The notes: generated by a model not told the origin, from the sequence alone. A stretch of 64,000 bases of DNA from Shewanella inventionis (GCF_014641855.1 NZ_BMII01000025.1:1-64000), one strand, 5' to 3'. Shown: positions 1-10,237, counted from the stretch's first letter. Made by a program: numbers and translations.

Positions 1-65
1 TCGCGCGCTTGAGCATGCTGGGTTTCGAGCTGTTTCTTCTGGTCATCGGTGAGGTATATTTTCAT
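1..65 (-). mobile_element. N-terminal fragment of an IS630-type transposase (runs off the window)
   Basis: Read on the minus strand from an ATG at 65, the first 21 codons give MKIYLTDDQKKQLETQHAQA, which resembles the start of IS630/winged-helix transposases of Shewanella (from recall). The rest lies outside the window. It points away from the receptor fragment that starts at about 96, and is the likely cause of that gene's truncation. The exact insertion-sequence end cannot be placed; it should lie between 66 and about 100. Confidence 0.55.
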
Positions 66-110
66 GAGGTGTAGCATGATCCTGATTTGAAATAAAATCA
101 AGCACCTTCA

Positions 111-1658
111 ATGATCACCGGTATATATGTGACTGGTCAAGGCGTTCAACCTAATGGCAGCACCATACCAGGCGCTAATGCCATTGTGTCGCCGACAGGG
201 TTAGTAAAAATAGATCGCAGCCAGGTACTGACCGATCCTGACAACATCAATAACGCGCAAACGTTTATCGTTCACAGTACCTACATGCGTGAGTTAAGCG
301 ATAAAGCCACCTTTAAAAATATCACTTACTATCAGCACTTAGAACGTGAAGAAATAGCCCAAAACAGTTTTGTTGAAATCATCGATGGCGCTGACACTGC
401 ACAAAACCGGGTTGAGCTAGCCTATCAATGGAATAATGATCAAAACACTATTGTTGCCGCCGACATACGCTACAACAAGGTGTTAGGTTACAGCCAATTT
501 ACCACCGAAGCCGATTTACCTATCGATTTAACAGGCCCAATTGAAAATCGCCGAATCCCACTGACTGCAGAACAACAAGCCAGGCTAGTTGAACTGCGCC
601 CTGGGGTGTTTGTGTCACCGGGGGCACAATACGACATTGATGGTGATGGTAACGGCGACTATTCATTATCAGACACCACAGACTCAACCAGCTGGCAAAC
701 AGGCTTAGCCATTCAACACAATAGTCAATGGACCGATAAATTATCGACCAGCATAGGGTATCGTGCCGACTTTTATGATGTTGAAGCTCGAGATGCCTTA
801 GCACCCCAAGGTCAAATCGCCGCCAGTGATTCAATTAATGAAATGCTCGAATCTGGGCAAATTAGTATTAGCTATCAACTGAGCGACTTTATCACCACTT
901 ATGCCAGTGCCAGTTATAACGAATCCACCTCAAACAGCATGGCGGGCGGCACCACATTAGGCGCCAATAACCAAATTAGCAGCCAAAACTTTGCTACCGA
1001 AAACACCTTAACCGAAGTGGGCATTAAATATTCGCCAAACGATAATGCCTGGTATGTCGATGCTGCAGTGTTTGATCAAAAACGCAGTTTGCGAAACCGT
1101 GATGGCAGCAACACAGGCATTCGCACTAAAGGATTTGAGGCACAAGCCTTTTATGATGCCGACCCGTATTGGTTTAGTGCGGGCTACAGTTATTTAGATG
1201 CTCGTTATGATAATTCGGCCAGTAGCCAGGATACGGTTCAAGTCGCCGACGCCTTTGATAATTCACGTCCAGATATCATTGCAGGCACCGGAATAGGCGC
1301 ACCCAATTTTGCCTCATTTGCGCCCTCAAATAGCCGCGTACAAGGTTTACCTGAACAATCGCTCACAATTAATGGCGGAATTGCCATTACTGAGAAATGG
1401 CAAGCCGGTTTCTCCGGTCTATATACCAAGAGTTATCCATTGGACTATTTAGCGACTGTGTATATTCGCGATCAATACACGCTCAATATCAATACTCGTT
1501 ATGACTTTAGCGAACAAACCAGCGTAAGACTTGACGTTAATAACGTCACAGACCAAAAGAACTGGCGCCCAGTATTTGAAGGCGGTTATTTCGGTTCTAC
1601 CTTGGTTTACCCTGAGTTACCTATTAATGCCACCCTGACATTGCAGCATTCATTTTAA
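111..1658 (+). pseudogene. TonB-dependent siderophore receptor, C-terminal barrel fragment
   Basis: The reading frame is open from 96 (a stop lies at 93-95) and the first ATG is at 111, giving 515 residues. The sequence is that of an outer-membrane beta-barrel: alternating polar and aromatic strands, a late DVNNVTDQKNWRPVFEGGYFG-like segment, and a terminal aromatic strand ending in HSF, as in TonB-dependent receptors. Full family members are about 650-800 residues with a signal peptide, TonB box and plug domain. All three are missing here and a transposase fragment lies immediately upstream, so the gene is most likely inactivated. The ligand cannot be told; the remnant resembles siderophore-type receptors. 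It precedes the reductase gene by 11 bp and was probably its operon partner. Confidence 0.75.
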
Positions 1659-1669
1659 GGCGATAAAAC

Positions 1670-4088
1670 ATGTTGAAAAAAATTATTCTATTACTGATTG
1701 CTGCAACGCTGGTGGGGTTATTTTTCCACTTTAATTTAAACCAACTACTCACGCTTGATGGCCTTAAAGGCTCAATGGCGCAATTTAGCCAACTGCGCCA
1801 AGAGTCACCATTGTTAGTCATCGGTGGCTTCTTTGCATTGTATGTGGCTGTCACTGCATTGTCCTTACCTGGCGCCGCGATACTTACCATCGCCTCAGGT
1901 GCGTTATTTGGCATCGTCGAAGGCTTAATTATTGCTTCATTTGCCTCAAGCATTGGTGCCACACTCGCCTTTTTGGTGTCGCGCTACTTATTACGCGACT
2001 CCATTAAACAGCGCTTTCCAGAGCGCTTAGCGGCCATTGATGCTGGGATTGAAAAAGAAGGTGGTTTTTATCTATTCACTTTACGTTTAGTGCCTATTTT
2101 CCCGTTCTTTTTAATTAACATGCTAATGGGCGTGACGGCGTTTAAATCGTGGACTTTCTATTGGGTAAGCCAGGTCGGTATGTTTTTAGGCACCTTTGTT
2201 TACGTCAATGCCGGGACTCAATTAGCGCAAATCGACAGTCTGTCTAACATTTTATCGTTCAACCTAATTGTGTCATTTGCCCTATTAGGCTTATTCCCGC
2301 TTATTGCTAAAGCCATCGTCAATATGATTAAAAAGCGTCGCGTATACAGTAGCTGGACAAAGCCCGCTAAATTTGACCGCAATATGATTGTGATTGGCGC
2401 GGGCGCGGGTGGTCTTGTCACCAGTTATATTGCCGCTGCCGTAAAAGCTAAGGTGACCTTAATTGAAGCCGGTGAAATGGGCGGCGACTGTTTAAACTAT
2501 GGCTGTGTACCCAGTAAAGCCATTATTAAGAGTGCCAAAATAGCCCAGCAAATCCGTAATGCCCATCATTACGGGCTAGAAGACAGCACACCTGAGTTTT
2601 CGTTTAAAAAAGTCATGGCCCGTGTACATCAGGTGATTACTGATATTGCCCCACACGACAGTGTTGAGCGTTACACCAATTTAGGGGTTGATGTGGTTAA
2701 AGGTTACGGCAAGTTAATTGACCCATGGACAGTCGAAATTACCTACCCAGACGGTAACACCACTCGCTTAACCGCGCGCAGCATTGTGATAGCCACCGGC
2801 GCTCGACCATTTGTGCCGCCATTACCGGGCATTGAAGAAGTCGGTTACGTCACCAGTGATACCTTATGGGACGAGTTTGCCAAACTCGATACTGCACCAC
2901 AAAAATTAGTGGTACTTGGCGGCGGTCCAATTGGCTCTGAGCTTGCCCAAAGCTTTGCCCGTTTAGGCTCACAAGTCACTCAAGTTGAAATGGCCGAGCG
3001 CATCATGATTAAAGAAGATGTTGAAGTGTCTGAGTTTGCTACCCAAGCTTTGAAAAACAGTGGCGTGAATATATTAACCTCACACCAAGCGCTGCGCTGC
3101 GAACTGCGAGACGGTAAAAAATACCTTATCGTTAAACATCAAGAGCAAGAGCAAGCCATTGAGTACGACCAACTATTATGTGCCGTTGGCCGCAGTGCAC
3201 GCTTAAGTGGTTACGGACTAGAAGAATTAGGCATTGAAACCAACCGTACAATACAAACCAATGAATACCTAGGGTCTGTTGATCTTTCAAGATTGTTTTT
3301 GCAGCGAATTGTTGGTCTTTTATACAAGGCAGAGACTTTGAGGTGTAGTTATTCTACATAAAAAGTCGATAACGCAGTAAAAATGGCCAACAAACGCTGC
3401 CTGAAAGGTTCGGCTAAAAACGTTTTACTCTTTGTTGAATGGATTTTGCTTAGATGACTAGGCATCAATCCATTCGCCTCGATTAAAACGTTTTTAACTC
3501 GAACAAAATTCAAACAGCAAAGATCAACAGACCCTAGAAACTCTGTACCCAAATATCTTTGCTGCTGGCGACATTGTTGGCCCATATCAATTTACTCATG
3601 TGGCAGCACATCAAGGCTGGTACGCTGCGGTAAATGGACTATTTGGACACCTGAAAAAGTTTAAAGTCGACTATCGCGTTATTCCGTGGACCACCTTTAT
3701 CGATCCAGAAGTGGCGCGCGTGGGTATAAACGAATATGAAGCCAAGCAACAAGGTATTGATTACGAAGTGACTCGTTTTGATTTTGCCGAGCTTGACCGT
3801 GCGATTACCGACAGCGCGACCGAAGGCTTTATTAAAGTGATTACCCCTAAAGGTAAAGATAAAATCTTAGGCGTCACCGTGGTGTCAGAACACGCTGGTG
3901 ATTTAATTGCTGAATTTGTATTAGCCATGAAGCACGGCCTAGGGCTTAACAAGATTTTAGGTACTATCCACAGTTACCCAACATGGGCCGAAGGCAACAA
4001 GTACGCTGCCGGAGAATGGAAACGTAACCATGCCCCAGCAACAGTGCTACGTTGGTTAGAAAAATACCACACATGGCGCCGTGGTTAA
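1670..4088 (+). pseudogene. VTT/SNARE-associated membrane domain fused to FAD-dependent disulfide oxidoreductase, split by a MITE
   Basis: The N-terminal ~215 residues are a VTT (DedA-like) membrane domain with several hydrophobic segments. From about residue 239 a flavoprotein of the mercuric reductase/dihydrolipoamide dehydrogenase family begins: FAD motif GAGAGG, redox site GGDCLNYGCVPSKA (about residues 271-284), and a second nucleotide-binding fold VVLGGGPIGSE (about 414-424). The frame breaks at 3273, where a 261-bp element is inserted, and stops at 3361. Removing 3273-3533 and one CTAG copy rejoins the frame exactly (NEYL/ETLYPNIFAAGDIVG), giving the FAD/dimerisation half that ends at 4088 (HSYPTWAEGNKYAA). 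The intact enzyme would be about 718 residues. The downstream piece 3600-4088 could be called as a separate short ORF but lacks a role of its own. The substrate of the intact enzyme is unknown. Confidence 0.88.
3273..3533. mobile_element. 261-bp MITE inside the reductase gene, CTAG target duplication
   Basis: The ends are GGTCTGTTGATCTTT and its reverse complement, a perfect 15-bp terminal inverted repeat. CTAG flanks both sides (3269-3272 and 3534-3537). No transposase is encoded, so the element is non-autonomous. The 4-bp CTAG duplication fits the YTAR preference described for IS5-group elements, but assignment to that family is inference. The insertion disrupts the reductase gene. Confidence 0.88.
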
Positions 4089-4222
4089 TCCCTTAAAAGA
4101 CGACCCAATGATAGCGTCAGTTAACCCTGATTAACTGACGCATATTTAATGAAACACGCGTGAATCAATAGCAAACTGCCCGGCAAGGGATGATGCCAAT
4201 CGCAGTAAGAGAGCCAAATAAG

Positions 4223-5074
4223 ATGAGTACAATATTTAAGGCATTTTTCGCAAGTGTTGTCATTGCGCCCCTACTCTTTAGCACCTTACTATTTAGTCAA
4301 ATCAGTGTGGCTGCCGATGCAATTCCAGCAACAACTGAGCAGGCCTTACACCAACAATGGCAAGCTCTGGTGAGTCAGCACGTAAAGCCTATCAATAATG
4401 GCAACAGTAGCGCGGTAGATTATGCAGCAATGCAGCTGCAACGCACTCAACTGCAAAGCTACCTCAAGCAGCTCAGTAGCATCAGTCAGACGCAATTTGA
4501 TGCATGGGATAAATCAACACAATTGGCCATACTCATCAATGCCTATAACGCCTGGACCGTTGAGCTCATCTTAACTAAATATCCAGATATTGAATCGATA
4601 AAAGATCTCGGCGGATTTTTTAGCTCGCCCTGGGACAAAAGCTTTATTCCTTTGCTTGGCAAAACCCGCAGCCTCAATGACATTGAGCACAAGCTTATTC
4701 GCGGCAGCGACAGATACAATGACCCGAGAATTCATTTTGCGGTAAATTGTGCAAGTATTGGCTGCCCGGCTTTGCTTGAAGAAGCCTATACCGGTGCTAA
4801 GCTCGAGCAGCAACTCGATGCACAAACCAAGCGTTTTTTAGCTGACACTAGTCGTAATTATGCCAAAGGCGACACGGTTTATTTGTCTGCCATTTTTAAA
4901 TGGTATGGCGATGACTTTACTCAAGGCTTTGCCGGGGCGGATTCTGTTGAAGCGTTTTTATTGTTGTACCCTAACGCATTACAACTCAATACGGTTCAGC
5001 AAGCGGCAGCAAAAAAACAGCAATTAGCTATCAACTTTCTCGATTATAACTGGTCGTTAAATGCGGTTCGATAA
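4223..5074 (+). CDS. DUF547 domain-containing exported protein
   Basis: A 283-residue protein starting at the ATG at 4223; ATGs at 4190 and 4193 are possible but would place extra charged residues before the signal peptide. The N-terminus MSTIFKAFFASVVIAPLLF is hydrophobic and followed by a likely cleavage site near VAADA, so export is expected. The DUF547 domain shows as NAYNAWTVELIL, a GGFFSSPWDKSF segment, and HFAVNCASIGCPAL. The conserved Cys and His residues of the last segment suggest a possible catalytic or metal site. The molecular role of DUF547 proteins is unsettled. It overlaps the next gene by 14 bp if that gene starts at 5061, suggesting one transcript with the importer genes. 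Confidence 0.85.
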   Translation: MSTIFKAFFASVVIAPLLFSTLLFSQISVAADAIPATTEQALHQQWQALVSQHVKPINNGNSSAVDYAAMQLQRTQLQSYLKQLSSISQTQFDAWDKSTQLAILINAYNAWTVELILTKYPDIESIKDLGGFFSSPWDKSFIPLLGKTRSLNDIEHKLIRGSDRYNDPRIHFAVNCASIGCPALLEEAYTGAKLEQQLDAQTKRFLADTSRNYAKGDTVYLSAIFKWYGDDFTQGFAGADSVEAFLLLYPNALQLNTVQQAAAKKQQLAINFLDYNWSLNAVR

Positions 5075-6353
5075 GCCAATGCTCTCCAGAAAAAGAACTA
5101 ACATAATCAAGCCTATTGTGGCGGCTACAGCATTAGGTATCAGTGTATACGCCTGCCTTTGGACCAGCGTGGCTTACGCACAAACCAAGCAGCTTGCGGT
5201 ATGGGAACAGATTGAAGCGCGTGGCGTAAATCAAGATGTGTACTTTCATGCTTGGGGCGGCGATCCGCAAATCAATCGCTATATTCAGTGGGTTGCCGAG
5301 CAAGTTAAGCAGCAATACCAAATCACATTACACCATGTAAAACTGACCGACACAGGCGAAGCCGTTAGCCGAGTATTGGCAGAAAAATCAGCTAATAACC
5401 ATAATAACGGTAAAGTCGATTTAGTATGGATTAATGGCGAAAACTTTGCTGCGATGGCAAAGCATCAATTATTAACGCCAAACTGGGTTATGCAATTGCC
5501 CAACTTTGCCTTAACCGATCCAGATAATAACCCCGCCATGACACGTGATTTTGGCGTACCGACTCAAGGCATGGAAGCGCCATGGGGCAGAGCGGCTCTG
5601 ACGTTTTATTACGACAGCTTATTGACCCAAACGCCGCCACAAACACTACAACAATTAAGCTTATGGGCAAAACAACATCCGGGGCGATTTAGTTATCCTA
5701 AGCCGCCTGACTTTTTAGCCATGAGCTTTTTAAAATACGCGCTAATCGCCCTTAACAACAGTCAGCCAGATGCCATTAAAAATAGGCTTTATCAAACCGC
5801 TAGCGCTCAAAGCCAGGCTTTATTATTGCCACCACTTTGGCAATATTTAGACAATTTACACCCGTACTTATGGCGTAAAGGACAACACTTTATGTCTAGC
5901 GGTTTAGCACTACGCCGATTAATGGGCGATGGCGAGCTTGCACTGGCATTTACCTTTTCAGCCGCCGAAGTGCCCGCGGCTGTCGCGCGTTTTGATTTAC
6001 CAGACAGCACCCGTAGTTATCGTATGCGTGACGGCAGTTTAAGCAACATCCATTTCGTCGCCATGACTTACAATGCCGCCCACCCAGATAGCGCTAAATT
6101 AGTGGTTAACTTTTTACTCAGCCCAAAAGCTCAGGCAAAAAAGCAACAAGCAAAAGTATGGGGCGACACCAGCGTGCTTGCGTTATCGCAATTGCCAGCA
6201 AAACAACAGGCGTGGTTTGAGCCACCCGCAGAGTCACATCCAAGCGCTAATATTGTGAACCAAGATATCAGCCCCGCATTAAGTGAGCCCCACCCAAGCT
6301 GGACAAACGTCATTGCAACGCAATGGTTGCAACGCTATGGAGTGATACGGTGA
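5061..6353 (+). CDS. ynjB: ABC transporter substrate-binding protein, YnjB family
   Basis: A periplasmic binding protein of 430 residues (or 424 from the ATG at 5079). The N-terminal hydrophobic stretch ending in SVAYAQT is a signal peptide. The body matches the YnjB-like family of iron/thiamine-type solute-binding proteins: an early FHAWGGDPQINRYIQWV segment, DLVWINGENFAAM, a central GAPWGRAALTFYYD-like segment, and FLLSPKAQAKKQQ near the C-terminus. It lies directly before the permease (GTGA overlap) and ATPase genes, so it delivers substrate to YnjCD. The substrate of YnjBCD is not established. Confidence 0.87.
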   Translation: MRFDKPMLSRKRTNIIKPIVAATALGISVYACLWTSVAYAQTKQLAVWEQIEARGVNQDVYFHAWGGDPQINRYIQWVAEQVKQQYQITLHHVKLTDTGEAVSRVLAEKSANNHNNGKVDLVWINGENFAAMAKHQLLTPNWVMQLPNFALTDPDNNPAMTRDFGVPTQGMEAPWGRAALTFYYDSLLTQTPPQTLQQLSLWAKQHPGRFSYPKPPDFLAMSFLKYALIALNNSQPDAIKNRLYQTASAQSQALLLPPLWQYLDNLHPYLWRKGQHFMSSGLALRRLMGDGELALAFTFSAAEVPAAVARFDLPDSTRSYRMRDGSLSNIHFVAMTYNAAHPDSAKLVVNFLLSPKAQAKKQQAKVWGDTSVLALSQLPAKQQAWFEPPAESHPSANIVNQDISPALSEPHPSWTNVIATQWLQRYGVIR

Positions 6354-8056
6354 TAACAGCAAAAAGTGGTTTCAACACCTTGGTTCGCAGTAGTCCCTAT
6401 TTAATGATGGCATTGCTAGTGCTGCCTGTTATTGGTGGCTTGATTGCAGTGGTGTTACCGGCTTTTGGCTGGTTTCCGGTACTTGGTCACACTCAATTTA
6501 ATATCAGTGGCTTTGTGGATTTATGGCATACACCCGGTATTGGGTATATGGCACTGCTCAGTGTGTCCACCAGCTTTATCAGCACCTTACTGGCTTTTGT
6601 CATTACCATTTTGATTTTGGCCAGTTACTTTACCAGCCCTTGGCTAGGCTATATTCAACGCTTGTTAGGGCCAATTTTAGTGATCCCTCATGCCGCCGCA
6701 GCGATTGCCATAGGCTTTTTAATTACCCCGTCTGGGATGTTTTCGCGGCTGGTTTCCCCCTGGTTAAGCGGCTGGGATACGCCACCTGATTGGTTATTCC
6801 CACATGATGCTATGGGGCTCAGTATTATTTTAGGCCTAACCCTCAAAGAGCTCCCTTTCTTATTGTTGATGGCACTGAGTGTGCTGGCACAGCCCGATTT
6901 AGGCCACACATTGCGCGCTCAACATCGCGTGGCATTAAGCCTGGGCTATTGCCCAATGACGGCTTTTTTTAAAGTAGTATTGCCAAGCTTGTATCCATTT
7001 TTACGTTTGCCGATTTTAGCGGTACTTGCCTATGCCAGTGCCAGTGTCGAGATCCCGTTAATTTTAGGCCCCAATAGTCCGCCAACGCTTGCCGTGGCCA
7101 TTATGCAATGGTTTCACGATGTCGATTTAAGCTTGCGCATTAAAGCCTCGGCTGGAGCCATTGTGCAAATAGCCCTGACGTTACTCTTATTGCTTGGCTG
7201 GTGGCTGGCAGAAAAGCTCATCAAAACGCTGTCTCAATCTATGCTGGTTAATGGTAAACGCGAATATGCCGGCGCCATTATGCAAAACATCACTCACGTG
7301 ATTACCATGCTGATGTTAACGGTTATCGGCTTAGCCTTACTTGGCATGGTGTTATGGTCTTTCGCGGGTTTTTGGGCTTATCCTGATCTGCTGCCTAACA
7401 CGTTTGTGACTCAGCATTGGCAATCGGCGTTACAACAAATGCGCACGCCGCTTGTCGATACACTGTTAATTGGCGTTTGTGCGACAGGATTAGCAGTAGT
7501 GCTAACCTTGTTGACACTTGAAGCCGAGCAACATACCAACAAAACGGTATCAAGATTAAGTAGCGTAATCATTTACTTACCTTTGCTTATTCCCAGCATT
7601 GCGTTTTTATTTGGCTTAGTGTGGGTATTGGAGCAAATTAACAGCCACCATACCTTTATTAACGTGGTGTTAGCCCACTTACTCTTTGTATTACCTTATG
7701 TATTTTTATCGCTCGCGAGTAGTTTTCGACGTTTAGACCCACGGTTTAGCTATGTTGCCGCGAGCCTAGGCGCCAGCCAGGCAAAAATATTTTGGCAAAT
7801 AAAACTGCCCATGTTACTGGCGCCCATTTTTATTGCTGCGGCATTGGGTTTAGCGATTAGTTTTAGCCAATATTTACCGACATTATTGGCAGGAGGTGGG
7901 CGTATCAACACCATTACCACTGAGGCAGTATCGCTAGCTAATGGCGCAAGCAGACGCACCAGTGCGGTTTATGCGTTAGTCCAAATGTTGCTCCCAGCAC
8001 TTGGTTTTCTGCTCGCATGGGCACTGCCTAAAATGCTGTTAACACACCGCGAATAA
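6350..8056 (+). CDS. ynjC: ABC transporter permease, fused two-domain YnjC family
   Basis: The GTG at 6350 is chosen because GGAG sits 8 bases upstream and the codon overlaps the ynjB stop by four bases; an ATG at 6323 would overlap much more. The 568 residues contain about twelve hydrophobic segments in two halves. Each half carries an EAA-type cytoplasmic loop (SLGYCPMTAFFKVVLPSLYP and SLGASQAKIFWQIKLPMLL), so one polypeptide supplies both permease domains. It forms the membrane channel for YnjB and YnjD. Confidence 0.88.
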   Translation: MITAKSGFNTLVRSSPYLMMALLVLPVIGGLIAVVLPAFGWFPVLGHTQFNISGFVDLWHTPGIGYMALLSVSTSFISTLLAFVITILILASYFTSPWLGYIQRLLGPILVIPHAAAAIAIGFLITPSGMFSRLVSPWLSGWDTPPDWLFPHDAMGLSIILGLTLKELPFLLLMALSVLAQPDLGHTLRAQHRVALSLGYCPMTAFFKVVLPSLYPFLRLPILAVLAYASASVEIPLILGPNSPPTLAVAIMQWFHDVDLSLRIKASAGAIVQIALTLLLLLGWWLAEKLIKTLSQSMLVNGKREYAGAIMQNITHVITMLMLTVIGLALLGMVLWSFAGFWAYPDLLPNTFVTQHWQSALQQMRTPLVDTLLIGVCATGLAVVLTLLTLEAEQHTNKTVSRLSSVIIYLPLLIPSIAFLFGLVWVLEQINSHHTFINVVLAHLLFVLPYVFLSLASSFRRLDPRFSYVAASLGASQAKIFWQIKLPMLLAPIFIAAALGLAISFSQYLPTLLAGGGRINTITTEAVSLANGASRRTSAVYALVQMLLPALGFLLAWALPKMLLTHRE

Positions 8057-8064
8057 GGACACAT

Positions 8065-8730
8065 ATGCAAACGCACGAACAAACAACCGCGGCAAGTTCA
8101 AACACTTCTTCGTTGGTGATTGAGCAGTTAACCCTAAAGCGGCAACAACAGCTGTTGCTATCATTAAACGAAACTATTGTTGGTGGTGATATTCTGACGA
8201 TTATGGGGCCATCAGGTAGCGGTAAATCGACGCTGTTAAATTGGCTCACCGGAATGCTGCCTAAAGGATTCAGCGCCAAAGGCAATGTATACCTAAATGG
8301 ACAGCTCATCACTGACACTGCCAGCCACATGCGTCGTATTGGCTTAATATATCAAGACCCTTTACTGTTCCCGCATCTCACTGTCGCAGGTAATATTAGC
8401 TTTGCCATGCCAGCCGGAGTTAAAGCACAACGCCAAGCTGATATTAGCCAGGCATTATCTCAAGTAGGATTAGCCGGTTTAGAGCATCGCAGCCCACAAA
8501 GTTTATCGGGTGGGCAACAAGCTAGAGTCGCACTGCTGAGGGTGTTACTCAGTCAGCCCAAAGCCATTTTACTTGATGAGCCTTTTAGTAAGCTTGATAG
8601 CCAATTACGCCAAGAAACACGGCAGTTGGTGTTTGAACAAATTCGTCAGCACAAGCTACCCGCGATTATGGTCACCCATGATCAAAGCGATGCTGACGCA
8701 GCTCAGGGTAAAATTATTTCGTTGTTTTAG
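8065..8730 (+). CDS. ynjD: ABC transporter ATP-binding protein, YnjD family
   Basis: A 221-residue ATPase. Walker A is GPSGSGKST (about residues 50-58), the signature is LSGGQQARVAL, Walker B is AILLDEPF, and the switch histidine is in MVTHDQ. The start lies 8 bp after the permease stop with AAGGA just upstream. It powers the YnjBC importer. It is shorter than polyamine- or iron-type ATPases because it lacks a C-terminal regulatory domain, which is normal for this family. Confidence 0.9.
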   Translation: MQTHEQTTAASSNTSSLVIEQLTLKRQQQLLLSLNETIVGGDILTIMGPSGSGKSTLLNWLTGMLPKGFSAKGNVYLNGQLITDTASHMRRIGLIYQDPLLFPHLTVAGNISFAMPAGVKAQRQADISQALSQVGLAGLEHRSPQSLSGGQQARVALLRVLLSQPKAILLDEPFSKLDSQLRQETRQLVFEQIRQHKLPAIMVTHDQSDADAAQGKIISLF

Positions 8731-8764
8731 CGTGTTAATAGTGACAATAAATTGGAAACCACAA

Positions 8765-9428
8765 ATGCTAGATAGATTTATTACACCGGTGATTAAGCCG
8801 ATGCTTAAACCGCTTGTATTGCTACTGGATAAAAAACAAGTACAGCCAGACCAACTCACACTCATCGGCTTTATTGTAGGAATGATGGCGGTGCCTTTTT
8901 TGGCGCTACAGCTATGGTATGTGGCATTATTTTTTATCGTATTAAACCGTATCATTGACGGACTTGACGGCGCCCTTGCCCGTCATCAAAAACACACTAC
9001 GCCAGCTGGGGGTTATTTAGATATCTGTCTCGATTTTTTGTTTTACGCAGCCATTCCTCTAGGGTTTGCACTCGCGAATCCCAATGAAAATGCGTTAGCC
9101 GCTGCTGTGCTTCTTACTGTGTTTATCGGGACTGGTTCAAGCTTTTTAGCCTTTGCTATTCCGGCTGAAAAAATCAATTTACCGCGACCACAGTTTGCCC
9201 ATAAAAGTTTTTATTTTTTGAATGGCCTTACCGAAGGCACTGAAACCATAGCTTTTTTTTGTGGCATTTTGTTTGTGGCCAGCTTACTTTCCAGAGCTGG
9301 CTTACACGTTTGCTTTTTTAGGGGCTATTACTATTTTTACCCGTATTCATGGCGGTTATAACACCTTAAAAAACCATTCAAGTAACCAGCAAACTAGAAC
9401 AAATATCGTTGAGGAGCCTAAAACATGA
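8765..9428 (+). pseudogene. ynjF: CDP-alcohol phosphatidyltransferase (YnjF-like), frameshifted in a T8 run
   Basis: From the ATG at 8765 the protein carries the CDP-alcohol phosphatidyltransferase signature DGLDGALARHQKHTTPAGG with downstream D (YLDICLD), plus several membrane segments. In the as-read frame it ends at 9361 with an atypical tail. Reading seven Ts instead of eight at 9252-9259 continues as FFVAFCLWPAYFPELAYTFA and runs to a stop at 9428, which overlaps the next ATG as ATGA. That tail looks like the family and the overlap looks like an operon joint. The gene is therefore either broken, phase-variable, or affected by a base-calling error. The intact product would exchange CMP for an alcohol during phospholipid synthesis at the inner membrane. 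Confidence 0.8.
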
Positions 9429-10237
9429 TAGATGATATGGCAGCAATTCGACTCGGAGTATTTTTAACCATTTTGGCGTTAATGATGAGTCTCGAAGTCT
9501 TGTTTCCTGCTAGAACACTCATTAAAAGACCCCAGTCAGCCTCAATGGCAACACGGTGGCTGGGTAACTTTGGCTTGTTAATTATCTCATCGCTAATCGC
9601 AAGGTTAATACTGCCAATAGGATTGGCCGGTTTTGCCCTGTATGTCAGCTCACAACAATGGGGGCTATTACATTACTTTGCTTTACCGCTTTGGCTTAAT
9701 ATCGGCGTCAGCGTGTTGCTGCTTGATATGTTGATTTATTGGCAGCACAGATTATTTCATCGCATTCCATTATTATGGCGTTTGCATAAAGTGCATCATG
9801 CCGATCGCCACGTCGACAGCAGTACCGCGTTGAGGTTTCACCCCATCGAAATCATTGCCAGTCTTAGCATTAAAGCGCTTGCAATTGTGGTATTGGGTAT
9901 CCCTGCTGAAGCGGTCATCTTGTTTGAGATATTGCTCAATGGCTTTGCTATTTTTAACCACGCCAATATTCGCTTACCCGCAAGAATTGAAAACCTTGCC
10001 CGTTTAGTGCTGGTCACTCAGGTATTGCATCGTATTCATCACAGCCAACTGATGAGTGAAAGTAACAGCAACTTTGGCTTTAGTATTATTTGGTGGGACA
10101 AGCTGTTCGGCACCTACACCGCACAGGCCAGTAAACCAGATACTCAAATTGATATTGGTTTAACCCACTACCCTAACGCCAAACAAAATGCCTGGCTTAG
10201 CGGTTTATTGTGGATGCCTTTTGCCCGCAAAAAATAA
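9425..10237 (+). CDS. Sterol desaturase/fatty acid hydroxylase family membrane protein
   Basis: A 270-residue membrane protein. GAGGAG lies 8 bases before the ATG at 9425. The di-iron histidine clusters are visible in order: HRLFH, HKVHH (about residues 114-125) and HRIHH (about 201-205), plus a RFHPIE segment. These bind two irons in family members that hydroxylate or desaturate lipid chains. Four to five hydrophobic segments surround them. It is translationally coupled to the frameshifted phosphatidyltransferase, so a joint role in modifying membrane lipids is plausible. The substrate cannot be told. Confidence 0.88.
   Translation: MIDDMAAIRLGVFLTILALMMSLEVLFPARTLIKRPQSASMATRWLGNFGLLIISSLIARLILPIGLAGFALYVSSQQWGLLHYFALPLWLNIGVSVLLLDMLIYWQHRLFHRIPLLWRLHKVHHADRHVDSSTALRFHPIEIIASLSIKALAIVVLGIPAEAVILFEILLNGFAIFNHANIRLPARIENLARLVLVTQVLHRIHHSQLMSESNSNFGFSIIWWDKLFGTYTAQASKPDTQIDIGLTHYPNAKQNAWLSGLLWMPFARKK

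Noticed and set aside
3349..3585. 78-codon minus-strand ORF over the MITE
   Set aside because: It spans the non-coding MITE, has no ribosome site, and resembles no transposase.
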